Virus record (IMG/VR): IMGVR_UViG_3300048872_000016
Location: 1 to 38,068 of that record
Reading direction: 5' to 3' (one strand)
From: a virus
DNA length: 38,068 nt
The notes beneath the pieces were generated by a model. It did not search any database and was not told the origin of the DNA. It saw nothing but the letters and a program-made list of their open reading frames with translations. Of this stretch, positions 19,631 through 28,477 are shown piece after piece. The position numbers and the translations under genes were made by a program. Position 1 is the stretch's first letter. Every line of letters begins with the position of its first letter.

Positions 19631-19737
19631 TGGCTCCAAAGCTGAAAGCCTGCCCTAGTTGTGGGCACTTCACCTGCACTTTTAGAGATTGTGGTTGTAC
19701 TAATTGTAAGACTGCTAGCCAGGTAGAAGACGTTTAG
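19630..19737 (+). CDS. zinc-ribbon-like miniprotein, 35 aa
   Basis: Reads MAPKLKACPSCGHFTCTFRD then CGCTNCKTASQVEDV. CPSC-GH-x2-C...C-x-C-x2-C could bind zinc. It is the last gene of the rightward arm, ending seven bases before the bidirectional terminator. Confidence 0.5.
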   Translation: MAPKLKACPSCGHFTCTFRDCGCTNCKTASQVEDV

Positions 19738-19743
19738 ACATAG

Positions 19744-19778
19744 AAAAAGCCCCGTACCAATTAGGTACGGGGCTTTTT
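19744..19778. terminator. bidirectional rho-independent terminator
   Basis: AAAAAGCCCCGTACC and GGTACGGGGCTTTTT form a perfect 15-bp stem with a 5-base loop. The U tract is present on both strands, matching its position between convergent arms. This is the clearest intrinsic terminator in the window. Confidence 0.95.
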
Positions 19779-19785
19779 GCTGTCC

Positions 19786-20532
19786 TTACTTAGGACTGGG
19801 AAGAGCTAGCTGTAGATCAGAAACTTTCTTCTCTAGCTCAGTAACGCGCTTATACATCTCCCTAAGCGCGTTCTCAGGAATCCAGGTCGGGTTAGTCCCT
19901 GACGGATTGTCATCTAGAGCCCGCAGCCTGTCTTGCTTCCACACAGCATCAAACAATTCCTCTTTAGTCATGTCCAGTCCTCCATCTAGCCGGTTAGCAA
20001 TTTCCGGAATGATTTCGTTCTTATACTGAGAGAGCCGTACACTACCGGGGCAATCATGATCATTTAGATTCCAGGCGTGAAACTGTGCATGGTATCCGAA
20101 TCCGTGACCATCAATTGAAGTAATAAGTTTTGCCGGATTGCCGGTTTGCTTACACCACCAGACGCCCAACTGAATGATGGCCTCTACTTGCTTAGAGGAC
20201 CAGGGCACGCCATCTTTAGCGCCGTCTGAGGTTTCTACAGAAGTCGCATAGGCATTACCGGCAAACTGAGCATCCGCTTGACGATCGATTGACTGCCATT
20301 GAAGCACTGCGCCGTCTAGGTCAGGACGATCAAAGTTACCGCCGATACCGAAATGCGACTCGGTACCTCCGTAGCCATTCACGCGGAACGTGGCATCAGT
20401 GCCCATGAGGTAGCCGGACATTGTGTGGATAATAAATACCCTGGGTGTCCCGATAGAGGGTTCATCATTCGTAGCACCCAGGGGTCTCCATGCCGCTTTA
20501 CTGTAACGAGTTTCCATGGTAGTGACCGCCAT
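19786..20532 (-). CDS. endolysin, N-acetylmuramoyl-L-alanine amidase
   Basis: 248 aa. Amidase_2/PGRP fold: IIHTMSG (H36), ESHFGIG (H60), DGHGFGYHAQF and NDHDCPG (H159, C161) give the expected zinc ligands and substrate loop, so the enzyme cleaves the bond between muramic acid and the peptide stem. After about residue 185 comes TKEELFDAVWKQDRLRA and a coiled C-terminal helix (ELEKKVSDLQLAL), a tail found on many Streptomyces phage amidases, possibly for oligomerisation. The ATG overlaps the holin candidate by 35 bases; METRYS at codon 6 is an alternative start. Confidence 0.93.
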   Translation of the reverse strand: MAVTTMETRYSKAAWRPLGATNDEPSIGTPRVFIIHTMSGYLMGTDATFRVNGYGGTESHFGIGGNFDRPDLDGAVLQWQSIDRQADAQFAGNAYATSVETSDGAKDGVPWSSKQVEAIIQLGVWWCKQTGNPAKLITSIDGHGFGYHAQFHAWNLNDHDCPGSVRLSQYKNEIIPEIANRLDGGLDMTKEELFDAVWKQDRLRALDDNPSGTNPTWIPENALREMYKRVTELEKKVSDLQLALPSPK

Positions 20533-20740
20533 TAGCTATGTGATCATCGAGCTTACTTGTATTTTCTTGGATGCTGTGATTGATATCTACCAAGTTTGAC
20601 ACGATTTCATTTTGCAGGAATTTCTTAATAGGCTTCACCAATGCGAAATGAAAGAAGGCAAAGATAGACAATAGAGAACCACAGAATACCGCCACAATTT
20701 GAACGCCATTTACTAGCTGTTGTACTGTAATGGCATCCAT
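20498..20740 (-). CDS. holin candidate, 80 aa
   Basis: One strong membrane span (VQIVAVFCGSLLSIFAFFHFAL, about residues 13-34), then a charged helical region with a coiled-coil look and a His-rich end (HIANGGHYHG). It is directly upstream of and overlaps the amidase gene, the usual holin position. The single span and long charged tail would make it a class III-like or pinholin-type protein, or another lysis partner. Confidence 0.6.
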   Translation of the reverse strand: MDAITVQQLVNGVQIVAVFCGSLLSIFAFFHFALVKPIKKFLQNEIVSNLVDINHSIQENTSKLDDHIANGGHYHGNSLQ

Positions 20741-21249
20741 TAAGCTATCCGCTGGTAATAGATAGTGCTATCCGCTTGAAGTGTAGCCGTTCCTGCCGCT
20801 ACAGCAGCAAATTGGAGTTGCACGTTACCGGCAGTACTACCTACATCCAAATCAATAAATTCCTGATGCAAAGAAAATGCGCTAGCTACAGCATTAGGGC
20901 CGCCGGACTGAATATCAGTAGCCAAGCTCCGTCTAAGGATCTGAACATTAGTGTCAATGTTCGTTGTAGTTCCTAGAGCCTGAGAGATTGCATTTCGTCC
21001 CATTGTCGCGCCCGCTGGACATGACCAGTTGAATTTAGCATCTGTGGCTGTAGGTGCGTCGTAAGCAATAAAAGCCATGATGATATAAGACGCATTAGCT
21101 TCTACAGGGAATACAAGGCTCGTAGCAAGTGCCAACGTAGTCGTAGCGTTAGTCTGTGATCCGCCTGAGTTAGTTACAAATTCCATCTTCCCTGCATTGA
21201 GCAGAGCAGCAGTAACTCTCTGTCCAGCCAAGAATGTCGGATATGGCAA
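20740..21249 (-). CDS. minor tail / fibre protein, 169 aa
   Basis: Starts MPYPTFLAGQRVTAALLNAG, the hallmark N-terminus of a widespread actinophage tail-tip protein, followed by a beta-rich domain (ATTTLALATSLVFPVEANAS, VQLQFAAVAAGTATLQADST) like the small knob-like tail fibre proteins. Probably forms part of the receptor-binding tip. ATG overlaps nothing upstream; its stop overlaps the holin candidate start. Confidence 0.8.
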   Translation of the reverse strand: MPYPTFLAGQRVTAALLNAGKMEFVTNSGGSQTNATTTLALATSLVFPVEANASYIIMAFIAYDAPTATDAKFNWSCPAGATMGRNAISQALGTTTNIDTNVQILRRSLATDIQSGGPNAVASAFSLHQEFIDLDVGSTAGNVQLQFAAVAAGTATLQADSTIYYQRIA

Positions 21250-21258
21250 GTTCCCTCC

Positions 21259-23928
21259 TTACAGAGAAAGAATCATTGGCTGTGATAGACGAACGTCTGT
21301 CCCTGCCGTTTGGGCTTTGACTACGCCATTCACTGATCTAGTTACAGTGAATGTCTGTCCCTCCCACGGGGTAAACGAAATGCTGTCATAGAAGACTGCG
21401 GTTCCGGCAGGAGGATTGCTACCCAGGGTAGGGCCGAATATTGCGAGAGCCGCGCCTGCGGGAGCAGTGGCAGTAAATGTGCGCTGTAGCCATACAGAAA
21501 CGCCAGTAGTTGAGCCCGCTCCTGCTGATGTCGTGATGTAAGAGCCATCTGCTGTTAGCCAGTCAATAGCAATGTTGGCATCTGCATACCCTGCTACACA
21601 GAAAGACCAGAATTGTAGTGTGTAGCTATTTCCAGGCGTTACGAATGCCTGGGTGACATTTCTAAAGAATGCCTGAGCAGGAGCACCCGTTACTGTCATA
21701 AGGCCAGAGAAGTTACCAATGCGTCTCTGAGCACTGCTCTGTGCAATTGTGCAGCTGCTACCTGACCAACCAGTTCCGGTAAGTTCGAAGTCGCCATCTG
21801 ATTCTGCAATAGAGGCAACCGTCATCACTTCCCCACCAACAAGGATATCGAAAGGGAATTCAGCAGGATCAGGAGTCCAGCGCGGACCTGACGTAATAGA
21901 CACGACTACAGTCGTATTAGTAGAGCTTAGTGGTGACCTAAGAACTGAGCCTGATGTGTCAGCGCGTCCAAGTGTCGTGCTATTAAGCAATCCGACATGG
22001 TAAGGAGACTCCGGAGCACCATTGAAACTAAGCTGATGTTCGAATTGATCGATAGCCTCTGTGTACGCCTGAGCTATCACATTAATGTCAGTACCACCCT
22101 CATGAACAGGCTGACCAGTAATGAGAATTCGGTCACCAATACCCAGGGTGAGAGCAGCCGCAGTAAGATCGTAGCTATTAACAAACGTATTTCTTTGCAG
22201 ATGAATGTCAATAGCAGGGTAACGCGGTTCGTCTACGGTCCCTAGGCGAAGTCTCCATGCGACTTGGTCGGCTAGCTGAGAATCAGTATTAATGTTGATT
22301 GTGTCGGAGATATCGTATAGCCCTACACCACTGGGTGGGGGAAGTACTGACAAGGTACCTGTAGTCTGAATTATCCTTGCTGATGCACCATTAAGACGGT
22401 GCATTTCAATGTCATTTTTAGTCTGCTGATCGTCGTCTACAGGGGTAGCCGGACTAAGAAGATCATTAGTCGTGTATGACATTGTGAGCTTAGGACTCTG
22501 ATTATAGAGGCTAGGTAGCGTTCTATAGCCAATTCCCAGTTGGTCTCTAGTCTCAAAGAGCAACCCCATGTCTGCCTTAGCGCAGTCATTAAGAAGGTTA
22601 ATTAGAGTGTCAATATTCTGAACTCCGAGAGTTGTGTTGTTACCCCCCGGATCAGTTCCCGCGAAGCTAATACTCTCTTCATTGCAGAGTCTAGAAATTC
22701 TAGTGAATGCCGATTCACCCTTATGCCCATCTAGCAAGGATTGCAGACCTAGATCCGGTACAAAGTCAGTCTGAAACCAAACATGCCCAACTGAGATGCC
22801 AGAACAATTAGAATCCGGAGTCACAGAAACGGTCTTAACTCGCCCTACATGCGCACCTGAGATAATGGAAAGCGTATTTGTAGTGGCAGTTCCGTCATCA
22901 TAAAAGACTTCAAGACCAGAGATCAGATCTGTAATAGCATTGTCTCGCATAATTACAGAGACAATGACGTCTTTACCATTAAGAGCGGAGGTAGTGAGGT
23001 CTGTAGGCACGTCAATCTGGACACCTGCTGTGTCGTAAGCCACTAGACGCAAAGATCCGGCCGACGTAGTGAGATAAATAACGTCAATCCTAGACGTTGA
23101 TCCTGTAGTAGCCATTCTAAAGAGAACTGCGCCGTTAGTTGTACCACCAGAAGGCACATTGAGAAGGAATCTAGCCCTGATAAAAGGGCCAATGCCATTT
23201 ACATCAGCCGCATCTAGGGTATAGGTAGGGACTATACCTGTAAAAGCCCCAACACCCAGGGTAGGAATAGAGTCCGATGCTGCAAATCCGCTATAAGAGG
23301 CAGGGCTCACACTGCCCGTAATGACCATTGGGAGTCCGCCAGAGATGGCAGAACCGAATGACGTAGCTCCGCTAGCGTCCTCACAAGGCCAGTAAGCCTT
23401 AATATGGTCGATAGTTTCGCGTGTAATAGTGCGATACATGCTAGATCTAAGCGGTTTTGCACCCTGGTTAAGACGCCTGAGAACACCAGACGCCTCTACT
23501 GGCACCCATACATCAGTATCCGACGTGTCCCATTGAACAGGCCACGCTACGATCTCACCATAAATTCGATACCGAGTAGTGCCCACTTGCTCAACACTGA
23601 CTCTACACAGAGTATTGCGACCAATCTTTCCGTAAAATGGAGAGGCAGGGTTACGGGGTGAGTACTTGCCATCTCGGTTATTCAAAGAGAATTTGCAAGT
23701 ACTTCTTTGAAGCTGTGAGGCTTCATCACTACGGCCACCAGTAATTGCTACACGGGAGGCGTAACGAACGTCGGGACTAATATTCACCCAGGATTCATTA
23801 ACAAAGATCTCTACCTTAAGTCCCGTACTAGTCGTTGACGTAGGGGCAGAACCACTCTGATAACCGTAAAATCCGCCGTACTTGCCAGATCTTTTTTGCC
23901 ATGCGTCAACTCTAGCCGCAATCCCCAT
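21259..23928 (-). CDS. large minor tail protein with carbohydrate-binding-like domains
   Basis: 889 aa. The N-terminal 150 residues match tail-tip baseplate proteins of actinophages (VEIFVNESWVNISPDVRYAS, SLNNRDGKYSPRNPASPFYG). Residues about 175-385 (IKAYWPCEDASGATSFGSAI onward) look like a concanavalin A/laminin G-like sandwich. About 720-860, with aromatic and Gly-rich strands, looks like a CBM4/9-type carbohydrate-binding module. A role in host surface binding is likely. Three dispersed-palindrome copies fall inside and are read as T-L-G. Confidence 0.82.
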   Translation of the reverse strand: MGIAARVDAWQKRSGKYGGFYGYQSGSAPTSTTSTGLKVEIFVNESWVNISPDVRYASRVAITGGRSDEASQLQRSTCKFSLNNRDGKYSPRNPASPFYGKIGRNTLCRVSVEQVGTTRYRIYGEIVAWPVQWDTSDTDVWVPVEASGVLRRLNQGAKPLRSSMYRTITRETIDHIKAYWPCEDASGATSFGSAISGGLPMVITGSVSPASYSGFAASDSIPTLGVGAFTGIVPTYTLDAADVNGIGPFIRARFLLNVPSGGTTNGAVLFRMATTGSTSRIDVIYLTTSAGSLRLVAYDTAGVQIDVPTDLTTSALNGKDVIVSVIMRDNAITDLISGLEVFYDDGTATTNTLSIISGAHVGRVKTVSVTPDSNCSGISVGHVWFQTDFVPDLGLQSLLDGHKGESAFTRISRLCNEESISFAGTDPGGNNTTLGVQNIDTLINLLNDCAKADMGLLFETRDQLGIGYRTLPSLYNQSPKLTMSYTTNDLLSPATPVDDDQQTKNDIEMHRLNGASARIIQTTGTLSVLPPPSGVGLYDISDTININTDSQLADQVAWRLRLGTVDEPRYPAIDIHLQRNTFVNSYDLTAAALTLGIGDRILITGQPVHEGGTDINVIAQAYTEAIDQFEHQLSFNGAPESPYHVGLLNSTTLGRADTSGSVLRSPLSSTNTTVVVSITSGPRWTPDPAEFPFDILVGGEVMTVASIAESDGDFELTGTGWSGSSCTIAQSSAQRRIGNFSGLMTVTGAPAQAFFRNVTQAFVTPGNSYTLQFWSFCVAGYADANIAIDWLTADGSYITTSAGAGSTTGVSVWLQRTFTATAPAGAALAIFGPTLGSNPPAGTAVFYDSISFTPWEGQTFTVTRSVNGVVKAQTAGTDVRLSQPMILSL
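21419..21431. repeat. dispersed palindrome variant, itself perfectly symmetric
   Basis: CTACCCAGGGTAG: the outer two bases of each half differ from the main form but symmetry is kept, which suggests selection on the palindrome rather than on the encoded residues. Confidence 0.5.
22139..22151. repeat. dispersed palindrome copy in the large tail gene
   Basis: ATACCCAGGGTGA, two mismatches. Confidence 0.5.
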
Positions 23929-23946
23929 AACCCCTACCCCCCTTAC

Positions 23947-24453
23947 TTATTCGTCCCAACAAATCCAGCAACGCATGTCTACGCCACCAGTGGGAGTAGT
24001 TGCGCGAATCCTGAGAAACTTAGACACAGCCAGAATAGGGCGTTCATCCGGCATGAACTGATATGTATATGTCAGAGGCGACTCGCCAGACACAGAGCTG
24101 AGGGACACAGCATCAAAAACTCTAGATGCAGCTGTAGTGCCCTCAGCTGTCCCTGTGAAGCCTGTGTTAGCCACACCTAGGGTGAGTAGCGAGGCAGGGG
24201 CGTTAGGGTCTAGGGACTGCACTCCGGCCGCTACGTGAGCCGTCACGGTCGCGGCTACGTCTGTCTGTAGGAGTTCAATAACGGAGTCACCACCAGGCGG
24301 ATCGTCAAGAGTGAATCCCCACGAAATGACCTGCAATTCGCGCGTGCTCGGAGTGCTCAATTGGAGCATTGTCTTAATCGTTGTGCCAGTGTTCACAGAG
24401 CCTAGAGCCGCTGTCGTTGGCATTACTGCGTTGTAACTCTTATAGCGATGCAA
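23947..24453 (-). CDS. minor tail protein, 168 aa
   Basis: TTG start six bases after AAGGAGTAG; reads MHRYKSYNAVMPTTAALGSV and then a beta-rich domain ending RATTPTGGVDMRCWICWDE. It lies between tape measure and the large tail protein, where siphoviruses encode distal tail proteins, but it is shorter than classical Dit proteins. Function assigned by position only. Confidence 0.6.
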   Translation of the reverse strand: MHRYKSYNAVMPTTAALGSVNTGTTIKTMLQLSTPSTRELQVISWGFTLDDPPGGDSVIELLQTDVAATVTAHVAAGVQSLDPNAPASLLTLGVANTGFTGTAEGTTAASRVFDAVSLSSVSGESPLTYTYQFMPDERPILAVSKFLRIRATTPTGGVDMRCWICWDE

Positions 24454-24462
24454 AACTACTCC

Positions 24463-27400
24463 TTAACTCAGTGCCGCTTGCACACTATTGGGTCCGCCAC
24501 CGGCAACCGAGCGAATTACGCCTCTTAGAGGGTCGAACATAGCCGAAGCAAGCGTTTTGCCATCTACGATCAGATTCACTTGAATTGGCTGATTACTGCC
24601 ACCTGAGCTAGACGCCCTACGGCGAGAGTCCCCAGCACTCATGACAGAGCTTCCATACGGCAGATTAAGCAATTCAGGGCCTTGTTCCCCTACCCAGGTC
24701 ATCCCACCGGCAATACCGCCAGAAGCCTTACCCTTGTGCTTAGAGAGGTTACTGAGAGCCTTGGCAATTTTCTCAGCGAACTTATCAGCCGCTTTATCCA
24801 TCGCTCGCTGGAAACCGGCCTCTTGCTTCTCTAGCCCCTTAACTCCGAATAGAGCCTCTGATGTATTGGTGCCAACCTGTCCAGCCGCCTTATTAATCTG
24901 GCTCTGAATAGAGTTGACGCTCTTAAGCATCTGAGGATCCATTGTCATAAAGTCTTGGGCTAGTTGAAGTCCCGCTTCCGGTCCTGCCTCTGCAATCTGC
25001 TGAATAAGATTCTTTGACAAACCTCTTCTAGCAAGAGACTTAAGTGCAGATGCAAAGGCTCTAAGACTCGCAAGCCTTCCTTCAAGATTAATCTTGATAC
25101 CTACTGCGGTATTTGCACCACCCAGGTTAGTAAGTGATGCCCAATCAGTAGCCGTTTTAGCGATTCCCTGAGCAAAAGCTTTAGCATCAGCTATCTTTTT
25201 GGCGACTGCGTCCCTCTTAGCAGCCAACTTTTCTAGCGCTGCGAGGTTCTTTTTAGCATATGCGACCAAAGAATCTTCTTCTGCACCATTAAATTTCTGC
25301 TTAATGATCGAAATAACCGCATTAAACTTAGTTTTAATGTGCGAAATCTGCTCATCAATTGAGTCTATGAATTGCTTGAGAGCAACCGCTGCGACTTTTC
25401 CGTAGTAGGCAGGAGGGGGCTTAGGCTTCTTATGACTAAGTGCAGAGATTCTTTGTGAATCACCGGCACTATGCACCGTTGATCCGGGTGCCAGATTGAC
25501 TAGTTCTGGGCCTTGTTCCCCTACCCAGGTCATGCCGTTACGCGGTCCGCCTTCTGACGCATGTCCGACGATACCGCCAGAAGCCTTTGTAGCCATCGCA
25601 GCGTCGGCCGTACCGTGAACTACGCTCACAGTGATGGTCTTGTCGTGAAGAGCCGCTAGAGCCGCTCTCACAGACCAGATACCCGACATAGCCTGTTGAG
25701 TGTAAGACGAAACGTGAATATCCTTCTTACCGGGTACTGCATTTACTGCGTGAGCGAGTAGGCCATACTGATCAGCCAATGCTGCTGCTGCTGCTCTACT
25801 CCTACCAGCACCTACAGCGGCATTAATAAAGGCTGCCCTAGCCCTATTCATAGCCACACTAGAGTCTTGACCAGCCGCTGTCATCTTATCGCCCATTCTT
25901 AGGGCAGAAGATGCAATGTTATTAAGGGCCGTTGCGTTAGCTCTACCAGCCGCAGTATGGATATCAAGAGTCTTACCATTATGCTTAATAGCAGCGCTAG
26001 CAGCATCAATTGCTGTTTCAAAGCTGATTTGCGTTCCACTAAGCTCTAGAGCAGCGTTAGCGGCCTCTTTAAGCTTATCTGTAAATTCGCCAACCTTTGT
26101 AGAAGCAAAATCAGCCCCAGTGGCAAAGTCACCCATTGACGCAGATGCTGCATCCGTTGCTCCTGTCATATTGGGCATAAGGCCGCCCAAATTATCTATC
26201 CATTTAACGACATTAAGAGCAGCGCCACCTACACCTTCCGCTGTGTTAATGAGCTTGTCAGTAGCACTCTGAGCACCATCACCCATACGCCCAAATGAGG
26301 CATCCAACATGTCATTAGCATTACCTGTAGCAATAAGAGCACCAATTAGAGCGCCCAATGCAATTACTACCGCACCAATTGGCGTTACATTAATCAGGGC
26401 AATAGAACCAGCCGTAAATGCCGAAGCTACACCAAATGCACGCATAGCTACTGCTGCGCCTGCCAATGTAGGCACTAGCCAATCTAGAGCGCCCTGGGGA
26501 ATAGCAGCAACCATCCCAGCAAGTGCCTCTACCACAGTAAGCGCTATAGCAGAGAACGGAGCGAAAGCACTCCCTAGTTTCATTGCTGTTTGAGCTAGAT
26601 CCTCTAGCATGCCAACGACACCAGGAATTTTGTCTTCAACACTCGCCATCCAAGTGTTGAAACCAGTACTTCCCTTAAGACTTTGTCCCCAGTCTTTAAA
26701 CTTAGCGGTAATACTTTCTAGCCCACCTGTTAGCTGCACTGAAAAGGGGGCAAAAGCTTGAAGAATGCCAGCAAGTCCCCCACCAATGTTACCCAGGGAA
26801 TGAAGGAAGTCAGGAAGCGTCCTTTGAGCCGCTACATTCATATCAAGCATGAATGATTTGAAGCCGTTACCCTTAACACCCTTGCCGAGACTGTCCATCA
26901 TGCTAGTAAATGCGCCAGATGCGGTCTGTACTAGGGGTGTAAGGGCAGGAAGTAGCCCTCTAATTGTGTTAAGACCCTTAGTAAAGATAGGCATTGTCGT
27001 TGGGGCTAGAGAATTAGACCACTTCTGAAAGGAGTCCTTTAGCTTGGCAAAGGCTACGGCAGTATCAGCAGTAGCCTTTGGCATGTGTCCTAGGGACTGA
27101 TTATAAGCGTCCTGAGCGTCTTTAGCAGCGAAATTGGCGCTTTTAGCCTTACTCAGAGCAGCTGTGTACTCCTTACCGCCCTTAGCTGCCAGTGCATGGG
27201 CGTCCGCATTCATGCGAGCGGCTTTATCCTGAGCTGTGAGAACCTTTGTGTATGCCTCTGACGCCTTCTTGACTGAAGTAAGTTGAGGCATAGCTGCCGC
27301 ACCGAATGCCGCAGTAGCAAGACCAGCACTAGCAAATGCTGCCGCAGTAGCACCCGCACCCGCAATAATGGGACCGAATAGCTGAGGGGCAGCTGCTATC

Positions 27401-27510
27401 GCCATTTGCCCCATGTTTTTAAGAGCTTTACCGAGACTCTCATTCATCTCTTTAAAAGCTTTATCCGCCTCATTCCTAGCACGGACAGTAATATCAACGG
27501 TATTAGGCAT
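24463..27510 (-). CDS. tape measure protein, 1015 aa
   Basis: Starts MPNTVDITVRARNEADKAFK. Long alpha-helical and Ala-rich with a hydrophobic central region (about 325-400) that may enter the membrane during DNA injection. The motif MTWVGEQGPEL(V/L)NL occurs twice, near residue 665 and near residue 955, each followed by HSAGDS or MSAGDS; it is common in phage tape measures. The length sets tail length; at about 0.15 nm per residue this would give a tail near 150 nm. The ATG overlaps the stop of the frameshifted chaperone (TAATG). Confidence 0.95.
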   Translation of the reverse strand: MPNTVDITVRARNEADKAFKEMNESLGKALKNMGQMAIAAAPQLFGPIIAGAGATAAAFASAGLATAAFGAAAMPQLTSVKKASEAYTKVLTAQDKAARMNADAHALAAKGGKEYTAALSKAKSANFAAKDAQDAYNQSLGHMPKATADTAVAFAKLKDSFQKWSNSLAPTTMPIFTKGLNTIRGLLPALTPLVQTASGAFTSMMDSLGKGVKGNGFKSFMLDMNVAAQRTLPDFLHSLGNIGGGLAGILQAFAPFSVQLTGGLESITAKFKDWGQSLKGSTGFNTWMASVEDKIPGVVGMLEDLAQTAMKLGSAFAPFSAIALTVVEALAGMVAAIPQGALDWLVPTLAGAAVAMRAFGVASAFTAGSIALINVTPIGAVVIALGALIGALIATGNANDMLDASFGRMGDGAQSATDKLINTAEGVGGAALNVVKWIDNLGGLMPNMTGATDAASASMGDFATGADFASTKVGEFTDKLKEAANAALELSGTQISFETAIDAASAAIKHNGKTLDIHTAAGRANATALNNIASSALRMGDKMTAAGQDSSVAMNRARAAFINAAVGAGRSRAAAAALADQYGLLAHAVNAVPGKKDIHVSSYTQQAMSGIWSVRAALAALHDKTITVSVVHGTADAAMATKASGGIVGHASEGGPRNGMTWVGEQGPELVNLAPGSTVHSAGDSQRISALSHKKPKPPPAYYGKVAAVALKQFIDSIDEQISHIKTKFNAVISIIKQKFNGAEEDSLVAYAKKNLAALEKLAAKRDAVAKKIADAKAFAQGIAKTATDWASLTNLGGANTAVGIKINLEGRLASLRAFASALKSLARRGLSKNLIQQIAEAGPEAGLQLAQDFMTMDPQMLKSVNSIQSQINKAAGQVGTNTSEALFGVKGLEKQEAGFQRAMDKAADKFAEKIAKALSNLSKHKGKASGGIAGGMTWVGEQGPELLNLPYGSSVMSAGDSRRRASSSGGSNQPIQVNLIVDGKTLASAMFDPLRGVIRSVAGGGPNSVQAALS

Positions 27511-28045
27511 TAGTACACCTCCCCCTCATCTATTGGCGAACCAAGCTTAATGATTTCCAGATAGCGCAAAAGCTCTGAATCTTCCGCTTTTATCTCACTG
27601 GGTAGCTTATGGAATCGCTCACAGAGGCCGATGATGAATTCGGCCTCTGTGAGCGCCCATGGCTTAGTTACAGGACTTCCATCGGGATCGATACCTCCTG
27701 GGACGGCCCCCCAGAGGGCGAGTCTTTTCCCAATTCCTTGTCAACTCCCGTTACTGCCGTAACCCATGCGTCGATAAGTTCCTGCACAAACGGAAGATCT
27801 AGGGACTCGATACCTTCTACAGTAGTCGGTACCTTTACCCCATCCTCATCTTCCAAATTCCACTCAATGAGTGAATTGGCGAACGTAATGATCATGTATT
27901 TAGTGGCTTCAACATCAGATTTAGCTCTGTTCTCAAAGAGACTTAGAGTTTCGCCTGTATTTTGACCTCTAATACTGACCACAAGTCCGTCAAAATCAGG
28001 AAATGTGAGGTTAAAAACTGTTCGCTGTCGCCGGTAACCAGCCAT
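27510..28045 (-). CDS. tail assembly chaperone, long frameshift product (gpG-T-like)
   Basis: Made by a -1 shift at G-GGA-AAA (27731-27725). The first 107 codons are shared with the short form; 71 residues follow in the new frame, from RLALWGAVPGGIDPDGSPVT to LGSPIDEGEVY, ending at the TAATG overlap with tape measure. The added domain (ALTEAEFIIGLCERFHKL...LLRYLEIIKLGSP) matches the T part of actinophage chaperones. Together the two forms coat the tape measure and recruit tail-tube subunits. Confidence 0.88.
27668..28045 (-). CDS. tail assembly chaperone, short form (gpG-like)
   Basis: 125 aa, MAGYRRQRTVFNLTFPDFDG onward, with an alpha-rich second half (FVQELIDAWVTAVTGVDKEL). It ends at a TAA 57 bases after the slippery site if no frameshift occurs. 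Position directly before the tape measure gene and the -1 extension identify it. The N-terminus probably binds tape measure; the family is recognised by context and layout rather than strong motifs. Confidence 0.88.
   Translation of the reverse strand: MAGYRRQRTVFNLTFPDFDGLVVSIRGQNTGETLSLFENRAKSDVEATKYMIITFANSLIEWNLEDEDGVKVPTTVEGIESLDLPFVQELIDAWVTAVTGVDKELGKDSPSGGPSQEVSIPMEVL
27725..27731 (-). promoter_or_regulatory. programmed -1 frameshift site GGGAAAA
   Basis: Read leftward the sequence is TTG GGA AAA, giving the canonical heptamer G-GGA-AAA in the zero frame of the chaperone gene. A -1 shift here opens a 71-codon frame that runs exactly to the tape measure start. No pseudoknot was worked out downstream. 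Confidence 0.88.
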
Positions 28046-28054
28046 TACTAATCC

Positions 28055-28474
28055 TTAAGCCCACGTAGGGACAACGCCATTCTGGAGAACACCAGGGGCA
28101 GACCATACAAGCGAACCATCTGTAGCTCGGTTGAGTGAATAATCAGTGTAGAGCACCTCAGGAGCAAGCGTGTTAGCTCCGACAGTACCCGTGATGGTGA
28201 TAGTGGTAGTGCGGTTTACTGACGTTGACGGAACTGTCTTGAATACTGCGTGAGCCTGTGATGCAGAGTCGTTGAAGACACCGTTAAGCGTGATAGAGAA
28301 GTCGGCCAGAAGTAGAAGCCTCTCCATTGCCGACTTGTCAACGCCGGTAACGTCCTGGACTCCCCTGGGTGTGGAAAACTGCCAGTTAGTAATGTCATTA
28401 CGGATATCCTTGACGGTACCGGCGGAATCGTCCACTGATAGAGCCGTCTGCGCCATTCCAGTAGTCTTTGCCAT
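28055..28474 (-). CDS. tail tube protein, 139 aa
   Basis: Starts MAKTTGMAQTALSVDDSAGT; the block VQDVTGVDKSAMERLLLLAD and FSITLNGVFNDSASQAHAVF is characteristic of actinophage tail-tube proteins. Compact single domain expected to form hexameric tube rings. It sits immediately upstream of the chaperone genes, the usual place for the major tail protein. A second tube-like protein is encoded two genes upstream. Confidence 0.8.
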   Translation of the reverse strand: MAKTTGMAQTALSVDDSAGTVKDIRNDITNWQFSTPRGVQDVTGVDKSAMERLLLLADFSITLNGVFNDSASQAHAVFKTVPSTSVNRTTTITITGTVGANTLAPEVLYTDYSLNRATDGSLVWSAPGVLQNGVVPTWA

Positions 28475-28477
28475 GAC

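Noticed and set aside
24677-25536. Near-identical DNA repeat encoding WVGEQGPEL in tape measure
   Set aside because: A common internal tape measure protein motif, not a mobile or regulatory repeat.
26491-26497. CCCTGGG core in the tape measure gene
   Set aside because: Flanking bases do not extend the palindrome, so it was not counted as a dispersed site; the same holds for CCCAGGG near 30936.
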